Of a stretch of 64,000 bases of DNA, positions 1-8,206 are shown in pieces. The stretch's first letter is position 1, and each line of letters opens with the position of its first letter. The stretch covers positions 50,457-114,456 of the forward strand of contig CAJTER010000010.1 in NCBI GenBank assembly GCA_910575405.1, read 5' to 3'. Below the pieces are notes generated by a model. It worked only from the letters and a program-made list of their open reading frames with translations. It was not told the DNA's origin and ran no database searches. This stretch comes from Clostridia bacterium (lineage in GTDB: Bacteria > Bacillota > Clostridia > Peptostreptococcales > Anaerovoracaceae). Position numbers and translations under genes: made by a program.

Positions 1-131
1 GTCAGCAGTCATACTGGAACAAACCGATTGACAGGACGTGTCCAAAATGCGGATCGCTTCTCGTAGAAAAGAAGACAAAGACTGTTAAATATGCGTGCTC
101 AAACAGCGAGTGCGATTACAAAGAAGAATAG
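1..131 (+). CDS. topA: DNA topoisomerase I, C-terminal end (partial)
   Basis: The window opens inside a reading frame (codons in phase with position 3) that ends at the TAG at 129-131. Its last 42 residues hold two CxxC-like pairs in a zinc-ribbon arrangement ([11 protein letters not shown], then [12 protein letters not shown]). This is the usual C-terminal zinc finger of bacterial topoisomerase I, which relaxes negative supercoils through a 5'-phosphotyrosine intermediate. Position supports the call: in many Bacillota topA lies just upstream of clpQ/hslV, hslU and codY, as here. The catalytic part is outside the window, so the call rests on the zinc finger and synteny. Confidence 0.8.
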   Translation, partial: QQSYWNKPIDRTCPKCGSLLVEKKTKTVKYACSNSECDYKEE

Positions 132-161
132 AGCATAAATCAGGGGAACGGAGGTAGAAAG

Positions 162-701
162 ATGGTACAATTTCATGCAACAACAATCGTTGCAGTAAGG
201 CGGGGTCCTGAGGATGTCTGCATTGGAGGCGATGGGCAAGTAACAATGGGCGAAACGTCCATTATGAAAAACGGAGCGAAAAAAGTAAAGAAAATTTACA
301 AAAATTCCGTATTGACCGGCTTTGCAGGCTCTGTGGCAGATGCCTTTTCACTGACCGAAAAGTTTGAGAGCAAGCTGGATGAGCACGGGGGAAACCTGAA
401 AAGAGCAGCTGTAGCGCTGGCACAGCTGTGGCGTTCGGACAAAGCGGCGCGTAATCTGGAAGCATTGATGATCGTAGCAGATAAGGAAAATCTGCTGGTC
501 GTATCTGGAACAGGAGAAGTGATTGAGCCTGATCAGGATTTTATTGCAATCGGATCAGGTGGAAATTACGCATACGCAGCGGCAAAGGCCCTGTATAACA
601 ATACGGAAATGACAGCGGAAGAAGTCGTAAAAGAGGCGCTGAATATCGCTTCTTCTATTTGTGTTTATACGAATGATAATATTTCTGTCGAAAAATTGTA
701 G
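162..701 (+). CDS. hslV: ATP-dependent protease subunit HslV (ClpQ)
   Basis: This is the peptidase subunit of the HslUV (ClpYQ) protease, a proteasome-like N-terminal nucleophile hydrolase that forms a cytoplasmic double hexamer capped by HslU. The 179 residues match the family length. The N-terminus reads [15 protein letters not shown]: removal of the first few residues would expose a threonine of the TTIV motif as nucleophile, and the GDGQVTMG stretch is typical of HslV. A strong ribosome site (GGAGG) lies about 10 bases before the ATG. hslU follows after 9 bases, so the two are co-translated subunits. The short extra residues before TTIV are the only variation from the enterobacterial form. 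Confidence 0.96.
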   Translation: MVQFHATTIVAVRRGPEDVCIGGDGQVTMGETSIMKNGAKKVKKIYKNSVLTGFAGSVADAFSLTEKFESKLDEHGGNLKRAAVALAQLWRSDKAARNLEALMIVADKENLLVVSGTGEVIEPDQDFIAIGSGGNYAYAAAKALYNNTEMTAEEVVKEALNIASSICVYTNDNISVEKL

Positions 702-710
702 GAGGGAAAT

Positions 711-2150
711 ATGGCAAACAAACTATACCAAATGACTCCAAAAGAGATTGTCGGGGAGCTGGATAAGTATATTATCGGGCAGGATGAAGCAAAAAAATCC
801 GTTGCTATTGCGCTGAGGAACCGGTACAGGAGAAGTCTGCTTTCAGAAGAAATGCAGGAGGAAATTACACCAAAAAATATTTTGATGATGGGGCCTACGG
901 GAGTGGGAAAAACAGAAATTGCAAGGCGCCTTGCAAAGCTGATGGACGCTCCCTTTGTAAAAGTGGAGGCTACCAAATTTACAGAAGTCGGATATGTGGG
1001 ACGCGACGTCGACTCTATGGTGCGGGACCTGGTGGAAGCCTCGATCCGCATTACAAAGCAAAGTCAGCTTGATGAGAAATATGCCATTGCAGACGGCATG
1101 GTAGAGGATAAAATCATTGAGGCCATTATTCCGGGAAAAAAGAAAGAGGAAAGCGATCAGGGCGGTGGCAAAAATCCCTTTGACTTTCTTCTGAATAATG
1201 TAGGCTACCAGAGCCAGAAGCAGCAATATGAACAGCAGCAGCTAGAGCAGCAGAACGCTGGAAACAAGCAGGACGTAGAGCTTGCCCGCGAGCAGGTGCG
1301 GCAGCAGCTGAGACAGGGGCTTTTGGAAGATCAGTTTATTGAAATACAGGTGACAGAAGCGCCAAAGACAAATACCATTGATCTCAATGGAGAAAGTATG
1401 GGCATTGCTATTGGTAATATTTTTGGAGATATGATGCCTCAGAAAAAAAAGACGAAAAAAGTCCGGGTAAAGGACGCAAGAAAAATTTTGCGGGAGGAAG
1501 AGGCACAGAACCTCATTGATATGGATCAGGTGGTAGAAGATGCGCTGCATAATGCAGAGCAGAATGGGATTATCTTTATTGATGAAATTGATAAAATTGC
1601 TTCCGGTTCCAGCTACCGATCGGGTGCGGATGTCTCCAGAGAAGGCGTGCAGAGAGATATTCTTCCGATTGTCGAGGGAAGCGTTGTCAATACAAAGCAT
1701 GGACCAGTTAAAACGGATCATATTCTTTTCATCGGGGCAGGAGCATTCCATATAGCAAAGCCTACGGATCTGATTCCGGAGCTTCAGGGAAGATTTCCGA
1801 TTCGGGTAGAGCTTGAAAATCTGGATGCGGATACATTTTTAAAAATCCTGACCGTCCCGGAAAATGCCCTGGTAAAGCAGCATAAGGCGCTTCTGGAAAC
1901 AGAAGGCGTAGAAATTGAATTTACAGACTCCGCAGTAAAGGAGATTGCTACTATGGCATTTCTGATGAATGAGCAGACGGAAAATATCGGCGCCAGAAGG
2001 CTTCATACGATTTTGGAAAAGCTGCTGGAGGATATTTCTTTTAATATAGCGGATATGGAAGAGGACAAATTAGTTATTGACGAAGAATATGTAAAAGAAA
2101 AGTTTATGGAAAAAATTCATCCAGAGGATATTGACAAATTCATTTTATAG
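711..2150 (+). CDS. hslU: ATP-dependent protease ATPase subunit HslU (ClpY)
   Basis: AAA+ unfoldase that feeds substrates into HslV. The 479-residue product shows Walker A (GPTGVGKTEIARR, residues about 61-73), the family-specific VEATKFTEVGYVGRDVDSMV segment directly after it, an intermediate domain rich in Gln and Glu (residues about 140-230), Walker B (IIFIDEIDKIA, about residue 285) and the C-terminal sensor-2 region GARRLHTILEKLLEDISF. It ends EDIDKFIL, matching the C-terminal tail that docks into HslV. It starts 9 bases after hslV behind GGAGGG. A separate promoter follows for codY, so the protease genes probably belong to the topA transcript. Confidence 0.97.
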   Translation: MANKLYQMTPKEIVGELDKYIIGQDEAKKSVAIALRNRYRRSLLSEEMQEEITPKNILMMGPTGVGKTEIARRLAKLMDAPFVKVEATKFTEVGYVGRDVDSMVRDLVEASIRITKQSQLDEKYAIADGMVEDKIIEAIIPGKKKEESDQGGGKNPFDFLLNNVGYQSQKQQYEQQQLEQQNAGNKQDVELAREQVRQQLRQGLLEDQFIEIQVTEAPKTNTIDLNGESMGIAIGNIFGDMMPQKKKTKKVRVKDARKILREEEAQNLIDMDQVVEDALHNAEQNGIIFIDEIDKIASGSSYRSGADVSREGVQRDILPIVEGSVVNTKHGPVKTDHILFIGAGAFHIAKPTDLIPELQGRFPIRVELENLDADTFLKILTVPENALVKQHKALLETEGVEIEFTDSAVKEIATMAFLMNEQTENIGARRLHTILEKLLEDISFNIADMEEDKLVIDEEYVKEKFMEKIHPEDIDKFIL

Positions 2151-2247
2151 GCTTTTATATGGGATGAGCTAAGATACACGTCAGGACAGATGTGGAGGCG
2201 AGCGGGGATAAAACCGCAACTTTGTTCAAATTTTCTTAATGTAAAAA

Positions 2248-2262
2248 ACTTTTTAGAAAAAT
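2248..2262 (+). promoter_or_regulatory. Possible CodY-binding box upstream of codY
   Basis: The 15 bases matching ACTTTTTAGAAAAAT agree with the consensus CodY box (AATTTTCWGAAAATT) at 12 of 15 positions. The site sits 11 bases before the -35 box of the codY promoter, where a bound repressor or activator could act. Autoregulation is an inference; AT-rich DNA gives chance matches. Confidence 0.35.
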
Positions 2263-2273
2263 CAAAAAATGAG

Positions 2274-2302
2274 TTGTCAAGCTTGCAAAAACCATATATA
2301 AT
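2274..2302 (+). promoter_or_regulatory. SigA-type promoter of codY
   Basis: TTGTCA (2274-2279), a 17-base spacer and TATAAT (2297-2302) form a near-consensus housekeeping promoter. It lies in the 278-base gap between hslU and codY. It leaves a 5' leader of about 120 bases before the codY start. Confidence 0.75.
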
Positions 2303-2428
2303 ACCAGTGTTATCAACATGTTTGAGTCGATATTCCAATGTACTGGCTGTGCGGTATTGTAGCAGCCAGTACCCAATTAAAATATAGCAGACAGTATACA
2401 GGGTATGATGGCAGGAGGAGAGGTGTAT

Positions 2429-3214
2429 ATGGAAAATCAAAAACAGATTTTGACAAAAGTAAGAAAATTAAACTGGGTTCTTCAGGAGAGCGTGTCCGGG
2501 ACCTTTTCATTCAAGGAACTGTGTGCAATCATGAGTGATCTGATGGATGCAAATGTTTACATTATCAGCTTGAAGGGAAAGGTTATTGGAGTAAACTATA
2601 AGATAAAATCCGATAGCTCGGCAATTACGGATCCGGAGACAGGGGCAGAAAAATTTCCTATTGAATACAACGAGGCCTTGCTGAAAGTTACGACAACACA
2701 GGCGAACTTGACAGCAGAAGAGGCTTTGAAGATTTTCAAGTATGACTATGATACTTCGGATAAATTGCATACGATTATTCCGATTCTCGGAGGGGGTCAG
2801 CGTTGGGGAACACTGATTCTGACAAGGTATGCTCCTGAATTCAACGATGAGGATCTGGTTCTGGGAGAATACGGTGCAACTGTTGTAGGCCTGGAGATCC
2901 AGAGGCGGAAGACTCTTGAGGAAGAAGAAGAAGCCAGACAGAGAGCCGTTGTCCAGATGGCAATTGGAACGCTTTCTTATTCAGAAATCGAGGCAGTGCA
3001 GCAGATTTTTGCAGAATTGGATGGAACAGAGGGTCTGTTGGTAGCCAGCAAGATTGCAGATCGATCCGGTATTACCAGATCGGTTATTGTTAATGCGCTT
3101 CGAAAGCTGGAGAGTGCGGGCGTTATTGAATCGCGTTCTCTGGGTATGAAGGGAACTCATATAAAAATTATCAATGCCAAATTTAATGAGGAATTGGAAA
3201 ATCTAAATATTTAA
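2429..3214 (+). CDS. codY: GTP- and branched-chain-amino-acid-sensing transcriptional repressor CodY
   Basis: CodY is the global nutrient-limitation regulator of Gram-positive bacteria; it binds GTP and isoleucine/leucine/valine and represses stationary-phase genes. The 261-residue product has the N-terminal GAF ligand domain (residues about 1-155), a linker helix rich in Glu and Arg (LEEEEEARQRAVVQMAIGTLSYSE) and a C-terminal winged helix-turn-helix with the highly conserved stretch ASKIADRSGITRSVIVNALRK followed by ESAGVIESRSLGMKGT. I chose the ATG at 2429, which follows AGGAGGAG by about 9 bases, over the in-frame ATG at 2405, because MENQKQIL matches the family N-terminus. It has its own promoter and lies next to hslVU, a common arrangement. 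Confidence 0.97.
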   Translation: MENQKQILTKVRKLNWVLQESVSGTFSFKELCAIMSDLMDANVYIISLKGKVIGVNYKIKSDSSAITDPETGAEKFPIEYNEALLKVTTTQANLTAEEALKIFKYDYDTSDKLHTIIPILGGGQRWGTLILTRYAPEFNDEDLVLGEYGATVVGLEIQRRKTLEEEEEARQRAVVQMAIGTLSYSEIEAVQQIFAELDGTEGLLVASKIADRSGITRSVIVNALRKLESAGVIESRSLGMKGTHIKIINAKFNEELENLNI

Positions 3215-3318
3215 CAGTATGATTGCCCGGCAGGCACAGCCTTGCGAAACAAAACGACTGGCAATAGCACAAAACCCATGCGCCACGCATACAATGGTTT
3301 ATAGTGGGGGTGCTTGTG

Positions 3319-3984
3319 ATGAGAAACGTAAGAAGACAGAGACGAAGACACCTGATTGTGGTGTTTTTGTCTCTGTTTTTGATTATCGTAACGCTTTGCT
3401 CCTGGGTAGCCTGGTTTTTAAAAACAACGGTAGAGCCAGCCATGGAGGAAATCGGGATGATGCGGGCGAGGAGCCTGATAACAAAAATGGTAAATAAAGC
3501 AATTAACGATCAATTTCGAGAGGAATTGGATACCGATGATCTGATTATACATAAAATTAATGAAAAAGGTGAAACTGTTATGGTTCAGGCAGATACAAAG
3601 GCCATCAACCTGCTGATTACGGAAATTTCAGCAGAGCTTCAGGAAGAATATCGAACTATGGGAGAAGATATTATTTCCGTACCTGCAGGAGCGCTTCTTG
3701 GGAGTAAAATTTTTTCTCAGACAGGTCCAAAAGTAAAAATGAGGGTTATTCCCCTCAGCGTATCCGGAATGGACTTTAAAACGGAATTTGAGACCCAGGG
3801 AATTAACCAGACAAAATACAAAGTTTACATAAGGCTTAAAAGTCAGGTCAAGGTTTTGGCGCCCTTTTCCTCTAATACGATAGATACAGCCAGTACCATA
3901 CTCATTGCAGAAGCCGTTATTTTGGGGACTGTACCGGATAGCTATGTTCAGGTTCCAAAGGAGGATATTCTGGATGTAACGTAA
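3319..3984 (+). CDS. yunB: Sporulation protein YunB
   Basis: The product (about 221 residues) starts with a basic Arg-rich tail (MRNVRRQRRRH) and one N-terminal membrane segment (LIVVFLSLFLIIVTLCSWVAWF). The extracytoplasmic domain begins VEPAMEEIGMMRARSLITKMVNKAIND and carries the later ISVPAGALLGSKIFSQTGPKVKMRVIPLS block, both characteristic of the YunB family. In Bacillus subtilis yunB belongs to the mother-cell sporulation regulon and is needed for efficient sporulation; its biochemical role is unknown. I took the ATG at 3319 rather than the upstream GTG at 3304, because the G-rich stretch before it can serve as ribosome site. The gene suggests that the host forms endospores. Confidence 0.85.
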   Translation: MRNVRRQRRRHLIVVFLSLFLIIVTLCSWVAWFLKTTVEPAMEEIGMMRARSLITKMVNKAINDQFREELDTDDLIIHKINEKGETVMVQADTKAINLLITEISAELQEEYRTMGEDIISVPAGALLGSKIFSQTGPKVKMRVIPLSVSGMDFKTEFETQGINQTKYKVYIRLKSQVKVLAPFSSNTIDTASTILIAEAVILGTVPDSYVQVPKEDILDVT

Positions 3985-4081
3985 GGCAGCGCATTAAGAT
4001 GAACCACTGAGAAAAAATGAAAGGCAATAACATGGCCGGAAAGTATAGCATAATCCGGTCAGAGTATGGTAAGATAGGAAC

Positions 4082-5362
4082 ATGGTTAGATTTAATGAAA
4101 ACAATGAAGTGATACAAAATGAAGAATACCAGGTGATCCTGGCAGGGCTTCAGCTGACCGAGGATATTTCTTATTCCATGGAAGAGCTTGCAGGCCTTGC
4201 AGAAGCCGCGGGAGCCTGCGTGCTGGGACAGATGGTTCAGCGCCTTGAAAAAACTAACTCCGCAACGCTGATAGGAAAGGGAAAGGTGGAGGAGCTGGCG
4301 CTGATGTGCTCCAATATGCAGGCGGATACTGTGATTTTTAATGAAGAGCTGACCGGTATGCAGATTCGGAATCTGGAGGAGGCGCTATCCGTACGCGTCA
4401 TTGACCGGACGATTTTGATTCTGGATATTTTTGCTGCCAGAGCGACCTCAAGGGAGGGAAAGCTTCAAGTGGAGCTGGCACAGCTTCAGTACCGGCTTCC
4501 CAGGCTGACAGGCTTTGGAAAGTCCCTCTCGCGTTTAGGAGGAGGAATTGGCACAAGGGGGCCGGGAGAGAAAAAGCTGGAAACCGACAGGCGCCATATT
4601 TCCAGGCGAATGGATGATATCCGAAAGGAACTGAAGCAGCTGAAAAGCACGAGGAGCGTCCAGCGCGCGCGTCGGGAAAAATCAGAAATCCCGGTAGTAG
4701 CTCTGATGGGATATACCAATTCGGGAAAATCAGCCCTTATGAACTGTCTTTTATCCCGCTCCGAAAAAGAGGACAAGGCGGTTGCAGAAAAGGATATGCT
4801 CTTTGCTACGCTGGATACCCAACACAGAAATATCTGTCTGGAAAACAACTGTGAGTTTATCCTGATTGACACAGTAGGATTTGTAAGCAAGCTTCCCCAT
4901 TCTCTGGTACAGGCCTTCAAAGCCACTTTGGAGGAAGTAACAGATGCAGATTTGCTGCTTCACGTTGTGGATGCATCTTATGAAAACTACGATTTTCATA
5001 TTGAAGTAACAAATAGGGTAATTGATGAACTGAGAGCAGGAGGAAAAGAAAAAATCATGGTCTACAACAAGCTGGATCGGATCGGACAGCCGCCTGTTGA
5101 GGCGACCGGTAGCGATAGCGTTTTCATTTCCGCAAAGCAGGGAACCCACATAGACGAGCTGCTGGATATGATAAAGAGCAAGCTGTTATCTTCCGCAGTA
5201 AGGGCAAAGCTTCTCATACCTTACAGCAGGGGGGATATTTCCTCCTACCTTTGCGATAAAGCAGCAGTAATAGAAATGGATTACAGGGAAAGCGGCACAT
5301 TCTTTGAAGTCGAATTATCCCAAGCAGATTACAGCAGGTTAAAACAATATGATACAGTATAA
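4082..5362 (+). CDS. hflX: Ribosome-associated GTPase HflX
   Basis: HflX is a ribosome-binding GTPase that splits stalled or heat-damaged 70S particles. The 426 residues contain the N-terminal HflX domain (residues about 1-110), the glycine-rich helical hairpin with its diagnostic LGGGIGTRGPGEKKLETDRR segment (about 150-172) and the G domain: G1 GYTNSGKSALMN (about 210), G3 DTVGFVSKLPHSLVQAF (about 262) and G4 NKLD (about 330). It overlaps the next gene by 14 bases. No promoter stands out in the 97-base gap after yunB. Confidence 0.96.
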   Translation: MVRFNENNEVIQNEEYQVILAGLQLTEDISYSMEELAGLAEAAGACVLGQMVQRLEKTNSATLIGKGKVEELALMCSNMQADTVIFNEELTGMQIRNLEEALSVRVIDRTILILDIFAARATSREGKLQVELAQLQYRLPRLTGFGKSLSRLGGGIGTRGPGEKKLETDRRHISRRMDDIRKELKQLKSTRSVQRARREKSEIPVVALMGYTNSGKSALMNCLLSRSEKEDKAVAEKDMLFATLDTQHRNICLENNCEFILIDTVGFVSKLPHSLVQAFKATLEEVTDADLLLHVVDASYENYDFHIEVTNRVIDELRAGGKEKIMVYNKLDRIGQPPVEATGSDSVFISAKQGTHIDELLDMIKSKLLSSAVRAKLLIPYSRGDISSYLCDKAAVIEMDYRESGTFFEVELSQADYSRLKQYDTV

Positions 5363-5987
5363 TACCGTAAAACAGGAAGCCTGCGCAGAGCAGGTCATAG
5401 AAAAATCCCGGTTTATCGCCTATGTAAAACCGGTGGAAAGCAGAGAAGAGGCGAACGAATTCATCGCCTCTATACGCACACAGCACAAAACCGCAACCCA
5501 CAATGTACCGGCAATGGTCATCGGTGACAAGTGCCAGCTCCAGTGGGCAAGCGATGACGGAGAGCCCCAGGGAACCTCGGGAGCGCCTATCGTCCAGATG
5601 CTGGTAAAAGAAGGGATTACAAACGTAGCTGTTGTAGTGACCCGCTATTTTGGTGGAATTAAGCTGGGCACAGGAGGGCTGGTACGAGCATATACCAGCA
5701 GCGCCAGACTGGGACTAGAAGCTGCCGGCATCTGCACGGTGCGGGAAATGGCCTGCCTAAAATTCAAAATAGACTATTCCTTTTTGAACAAAATACAGAG
5801 CCTCTCCCAGGAAGGAATGTTTTCCCTTGAAGATATTCTCTACGAGGAAGCTGTGACCGTGACTGTGGCAGCAGAACTTGAAGCTGCAGAAAAGGTCATA
5901 GAGCTCTTTACAAACCTTACATCGGGGGGAGCAATCCTGAAAGAGGAAACGACCCACCTTACGAAAATCGACGTGCGGGAAGAATAA
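5349..5987 (+). CDS. IMPACT/YigZ family protein
   Basis: A 212-residue member of the YigZ/YvyE/IMPACT family. The N-terminal UPF0029 domain (residues about 15-125) shows the hallmark KSRFIAYVKPVESREEANEFI opening and the DDGEPQGTSGAPIVQML and VVVTRYFGGIKLGTGGLVRAY blocks. A C-terminal DUF1949 ferredoxin-like domain follows (about 140-205). Eukaryotic IMPACT modulates the Gcn2 kinase; the bacterial role is not settled, although nucleic-acid or ribosome association has been proposed. Its first 14 bases overlap the end of hflX in another frame, so the two are translationally coupled, which fits a ribosome-linked role. Confidence 0.93.
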   Translation: MIQYNTVKQEACAEQVIEKSRFIAYVKPVESREEANEFIASIRTQHKTATHNVPAMVIGDKCQLQWASDDGEPQGTSGAPIVQMLVKEGITNVAVVVTRYFGGIKLGTGGLVRAYTSSARLGLEAAGICTVREMACLKFKIDYSFLNKIQSLSQEGMFSLEDILYEEAVTVTVAAELEAAEKVIELFTNLTSGGAILKEETTHLTKIDVREE

Positions 5988-6099
5988 GGAAGCTGTCAGC
6001 CGCAAAAAATATTTACACTGTTTTTACCATAAAACCCCATGATTCCAACTATTTTCGGCATCAGTGAAAAAATAGATCGATAAATTTCTAAATTTGTCA

Positions 6100-6128
6100 T
6101 TGACATATTCATATGGCTATGCTAATAT
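6100..6128 (+). promoter_or_regulatory. Promoter of the tRNA operon (P1)
   Basis: TTGACA (6100-6105), 17 bases, then TAATAT (6123-6128) with a TG two bases upstream (extended -10). It precedes the tRNA-Asn gene by 15 bases. Confidence 0.8.
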
Positions 6129-6143
6129 AAACAAGCTGAACGT

Positions 6144-6218
6144 TCCAAGGTAGCTCAATGGTGGAGCAACCGGCTGTTAACCGGTAGGCTGTGGGTTCGA
6201 GCCCCACCCTTGGAGCCA
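6144..6218 (+). tRNA. tRNA-Asn (GTT)
   Basis: Acceptor stem TCCAAGG pairs with CCTTGGA; the anticodon loop reads CTGTTAA; TTCGAGC T-loop; CCA is encoded. First gene of the cluster, separated from the rest by about 280 bases. Confidence 0.95.
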
Positions 6219-6423
6219 ACTTAAAAAAGCAGGTTTCTTGGGCGAGAACCCGAGAGGGCAGAAACCGACAATGACGATTTCTGCATGGAGCAGTGTAGCA
6301 GCACGGCGAGCCAATTTTAAGAGCTGGAGACGAGGAAGAGAGACCTTAAAAAGCTGATAAAGTAATCAGTTCCGGCATCAAAAATGAATAAAAAAGACTT
6401 GATAAAAAAATTAAAAAAAGTGC
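6219..6423 (+). other. Transcribed spacer between tRNA-Asn and tRNA-Val, with hairpins
   Basis: No reading frame of note. Just after tRNA-Asn a hairpin can form: GGTTTCT (6232-6238) against AGAAACC (6259-6265), with GGG and CCC able to pair inside the loop. A GC-rich segment (6280-6320) and an A-rich tract follow, and then the second tRNA promoter. It may be a processing or attenuation site, or simply the spacer of the tRNA-Asn transcript; no T-run marks a clear terminator. Confidence 0.35.
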
Positions 6424-6452
6424 TTGACATCTGGTAAGAAATGCTGTATAGT
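6424..6452 (+). promoter_or_regulatory. Second promoter of the tRNA operon (P2)
   Basis: TTGACA (6424-6429), 17 bases, TATAGT (6447-6452). It drives the 15 tRNA genes from tRNA-Val onward. Confidence 0.8.
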
Positions 6453-6502
6453 TAATAAATGTGTCAAGGAGATAAACACAAAGATAAACAACCGAAAGTT
6501 AT

Positions 6503-6578
6503 GGGCGTTTAGCTCAGCTGGGAGAGCACCTGCCTTACAAGCAGGGGGTCATAGGTTCGAGCCCTATAACGCCCACCA
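6503..6578 (+). tRNA. tRNA-Val (TAC)
   Basis: Acceptor GGGCGTT/AACGCCC, anticodon loop CTTACAA, encoded CCA. Confidence 0.95.
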
Positions 6579-6628
6579 TAAAACGGTTTGACGTTTGGCT
6601 GAAAAAGCGGACGTGTTATCAAGGATGC

Positions 6629-6705
6629 GGTCCGGTAGTTCAGTTGGTTAGAATGCCAGCCTGTCACGCTGGAGGTCGACGGTTCGAGCCCGTTCCGGAT
6701 CGCCA
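6629..6705 (+). tRNA. tRNA-Asp (GTC)
   Basis: Acceptor GGTCCGG/CCGGATC (one G-T pair), anticodon loop CTGTCAC, encoded CCA. Confidence 0.95.
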
Positions 6706-6747
6706 ATTTTGTCAAGATAAAAGTCGACCGACAATGATATCAATCTT

Positions 6748-6822
6748 GCTGGCGTGGCTCAACGGTAGAGCAGCTGATTTGTAATCAGCAGGTTGGGGGT
6801 TCGATTCCCTCCGCCAGCTCCA
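6748..6822 (+). tRNA. tRNA-Thr (TGT)
   Basis: Acceptor GCTGGCG/CGCCAGC, anticodon loop TTTGTAA, encoded CCA. Confidence 0.95.
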
Positions 6823-6862
6823 AAAACGAGGTAGTTTGGCAGCTACTTCATATAAAATGTAT

Positions 6863-6947
6863 CGAGGGTTTCCCGAGTGGCCAAAGGGGGCGGACTGTAA
6901 ATCCGTTAGCTGAGCTTTCGGTGGTTCGAATCCACCACCCTCGACCA
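6863..6947 (+). tRNA. tRNA-Tyr (GTA)
   Basis: Long variable arm typical of bacterial tRNA-Tyr, anticodon loop CTGTAAA, TTCCCGAGTGGCCAAAGGG D-arm. The acceptor reads CGAGGGT/ACCCTCG, with C1-G72 instead of the common G1-C72. Encoded CCA. Confidence 0.93.
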
Positions 6948-6966
6948 ATTTAATAACATGTAGTGT

Positions 6967-7041
6967 GCGGAAGTGGCTCAGGGGTAGAGCATCGCCTTGC
7001 CAAGGCGAGGGTCGCGAGTTCGAATCTCGTCTTCCGCTCCA
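6967..7041 (+). tRNA. tRNA-Gly (GCC)
   Basis: Acceptor GCGGAAG/CTTCCGC, anticodon loop TTGCCAA, encoded CCA. Confidence 0.95.
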
Positions 7042-7046
7042 TTTAT

Positions 7047-7120
<74 letters not shown>

Positions 7121-7125
7121 TTTTT

Positions 7126-7202
7126 GGGCTCATAGCTCAGTTGGATAGAGCAACGGCCTTCTAAGCCGTGTGTCCGGGGTTCGAATCCCTGTGGGCTCGC
7201 CA
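7126..7202 (+). tRNA. tRNA-Arg (TCT)
   Basis: Acceptor GGGCTCA/TGGGCTC with two G-T pairs, anticodon loop CTTCTAA, encoded CCA. Confidence 0.94.
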
Positions 7203-7213
7203 TTTTTCAAGAT

Positions 7214-7290
7214 TGGGGTATAGCCAAGCCGGTTAAGGCAACGGACTTTGACTCCGTCATTCGTAGGTTCGAGTCCTGCTACCCCAGCCA
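7214..7290 (+). tRNA. tRNA-Gln (TTG)
   Basis: Acceptor TGGGGTA/TACCCCA, the usual U1-A72 of glutamine tRNA; anticodon loop CTTTGAC, encoded CCA. Confidence 0.95.
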
Positions 7291-7293
7291 TAC

Positions 7294-7369
7294 GACCCAT
7301 TAGCTCAGTCGGCAGAGCACTTGACTTTTAATCAAGGTGTCCGGAGTTCGAATCTCCGATGGGTCACCA
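7294..7369 (+). tRNA. tRNA-Lys (TTT)
   Basis: Acceptor GACCCAT/ATGGGTC, anticodon loop CTTTTAA, encoded CCA. Confidence 0.95.
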
Positions 7370-7413
7370 ACTTTTTAAGGGTATGGTGTAGCAGAACAAA
7401 AACTTGCAAATGT

Positions 7414-7502
7414 GGAGAGGTGTCCGAGTGGTTTAAGGAGCTGGTCTTGAAAACCAGTGACTCTGAAAGGGGCCGTGGGTTCGAATCCCACCCTCTCCGC
7501 CA
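7414..7502 (+). tRNA. tRNA-Ser (TGA)
   Basis: Acceptor GGAGAGG/CCTCTCC, anticodon loop CTTGAAA, long variable arm, encoded CCA. Confidence 0.95.
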
Positions 7503-7554
7503 TAAGGATCTGAGTTCCCTGCAGATAAATATGTCGGAAGTAATAGTTTAGCCT

Positions 7555-7648
<94 letters not shown>

Positions 7649-7650
7649 AT

Positions 7651-7726
7651 AGGGGTATAGCTCAGTTGGTAGAGCAGTGGTCTCCAAAACCACGTGCCGT
7701 GGGTTCAAATCCTACTGCCCCTGCCA
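7651..7726 (+). tRNA. tRNA-Trp (CCA)
   Basis: Acceptor AGGGGTA/TGCCCCT, anticodon loop CTCCAAA, encoded CCA. Confidence 0.95.
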
Positions 7727-7748
7727 TTTTGAAATGAAGTCTCCATGT

Positions 7749-7825
7749 CGGGGTGTAGCGCAGTTTGGTAGCGCAACTGGTTTGGGACCAGTGGGCCGCG
7801 GGTTCAAATCCTGCCACCCCGACCA
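7749..7825 (+). tRNA. tRNA-Pro (TGG)
   Basis: Acceptor CGGGGTG/CACCCCG, anticodon loop TTTGGGA, encoded CCA. Confidence 0.95.
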
Positions 7826-7845
7826 TTTTAAAGAGACGATTAGTT

Positions 7846-7922
7846 GGGCCATTAGCTCAGTTGGTCAGAGCATCCGGCTCATAACCGGCAGGTCCGGGGT
7901 TCAAGTCCCTGATGGCCCACCA
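7846..7922 (+). tRNA. tRNA with CAT anticodon (elongator Met most likely)
   Basis: Acceptor GGGCCAT/ATGGCCC, anticodon loop CTCATAA, encoded CCA. It lacks the three G-C pairs (GGG/CCC) above the anticodon loop that mark initiator tRNA, so it is elongator methionine tRNA or the isoleucine form modified by TilS. The sequence alone does not settle which. Confidence 0.85.
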
Positions 7923-7954
7923 TGATTGACAAATATGACAAATGAATAAGATAT

Positions 7955-8030
7955 GCCCAGATAGCTCAGTAGGTAGAGCAGAGGACTGAAAATCCTCGTG
8001 TCCTTGGTTCAATTCCGAGTCTGGGCACCA
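7955..8030 (+). tRNA. tRNA-Phe (GAA)
   Basis: Acceptor GCCCAGA/TCTGGGC, anticodon loop CTGAAAA, encoded CCA. Last gene of the cluster. Confidence 0.95.
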
Positions 8031-8036
8031 CTTTCA

Positions 8037-8081
8037 AGGTAATCTTTCGCTGACATTAGTCCGAAGGGTTACTTTTTTTTA
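8037..8081 (+). terminator. Terminator of the tRNA operon
   Basis: GTAATCTTTCG pairs with CGAAGGGTTAC (11 pairs including three G-T), followed by a run of eight T. Confidence 0.85.
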
Positions 8082-8147
8082 TTGACGGAATGTATTGCAA
8101 ACCTGCAATTGTTCAAAGTGAAATGTAAAACGGTAGCGCAAAGCCCC

Positions 8148-8176
8148 TTGCCTTTCCCTCCGTGTTCATATAGAAT
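8148..8176 (+). promoter_or_regulatory. Promoter of tdk
   Basis: TTGCCT (8148-8153), 17 bases, TAGAAT (8171-8176), 30 bases before the tdk start. Confidence 0.55.
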
Positions 8177-8206
8177 AGATGGGAAGAAAGAAAAAGGGGT
8201 GAATGT

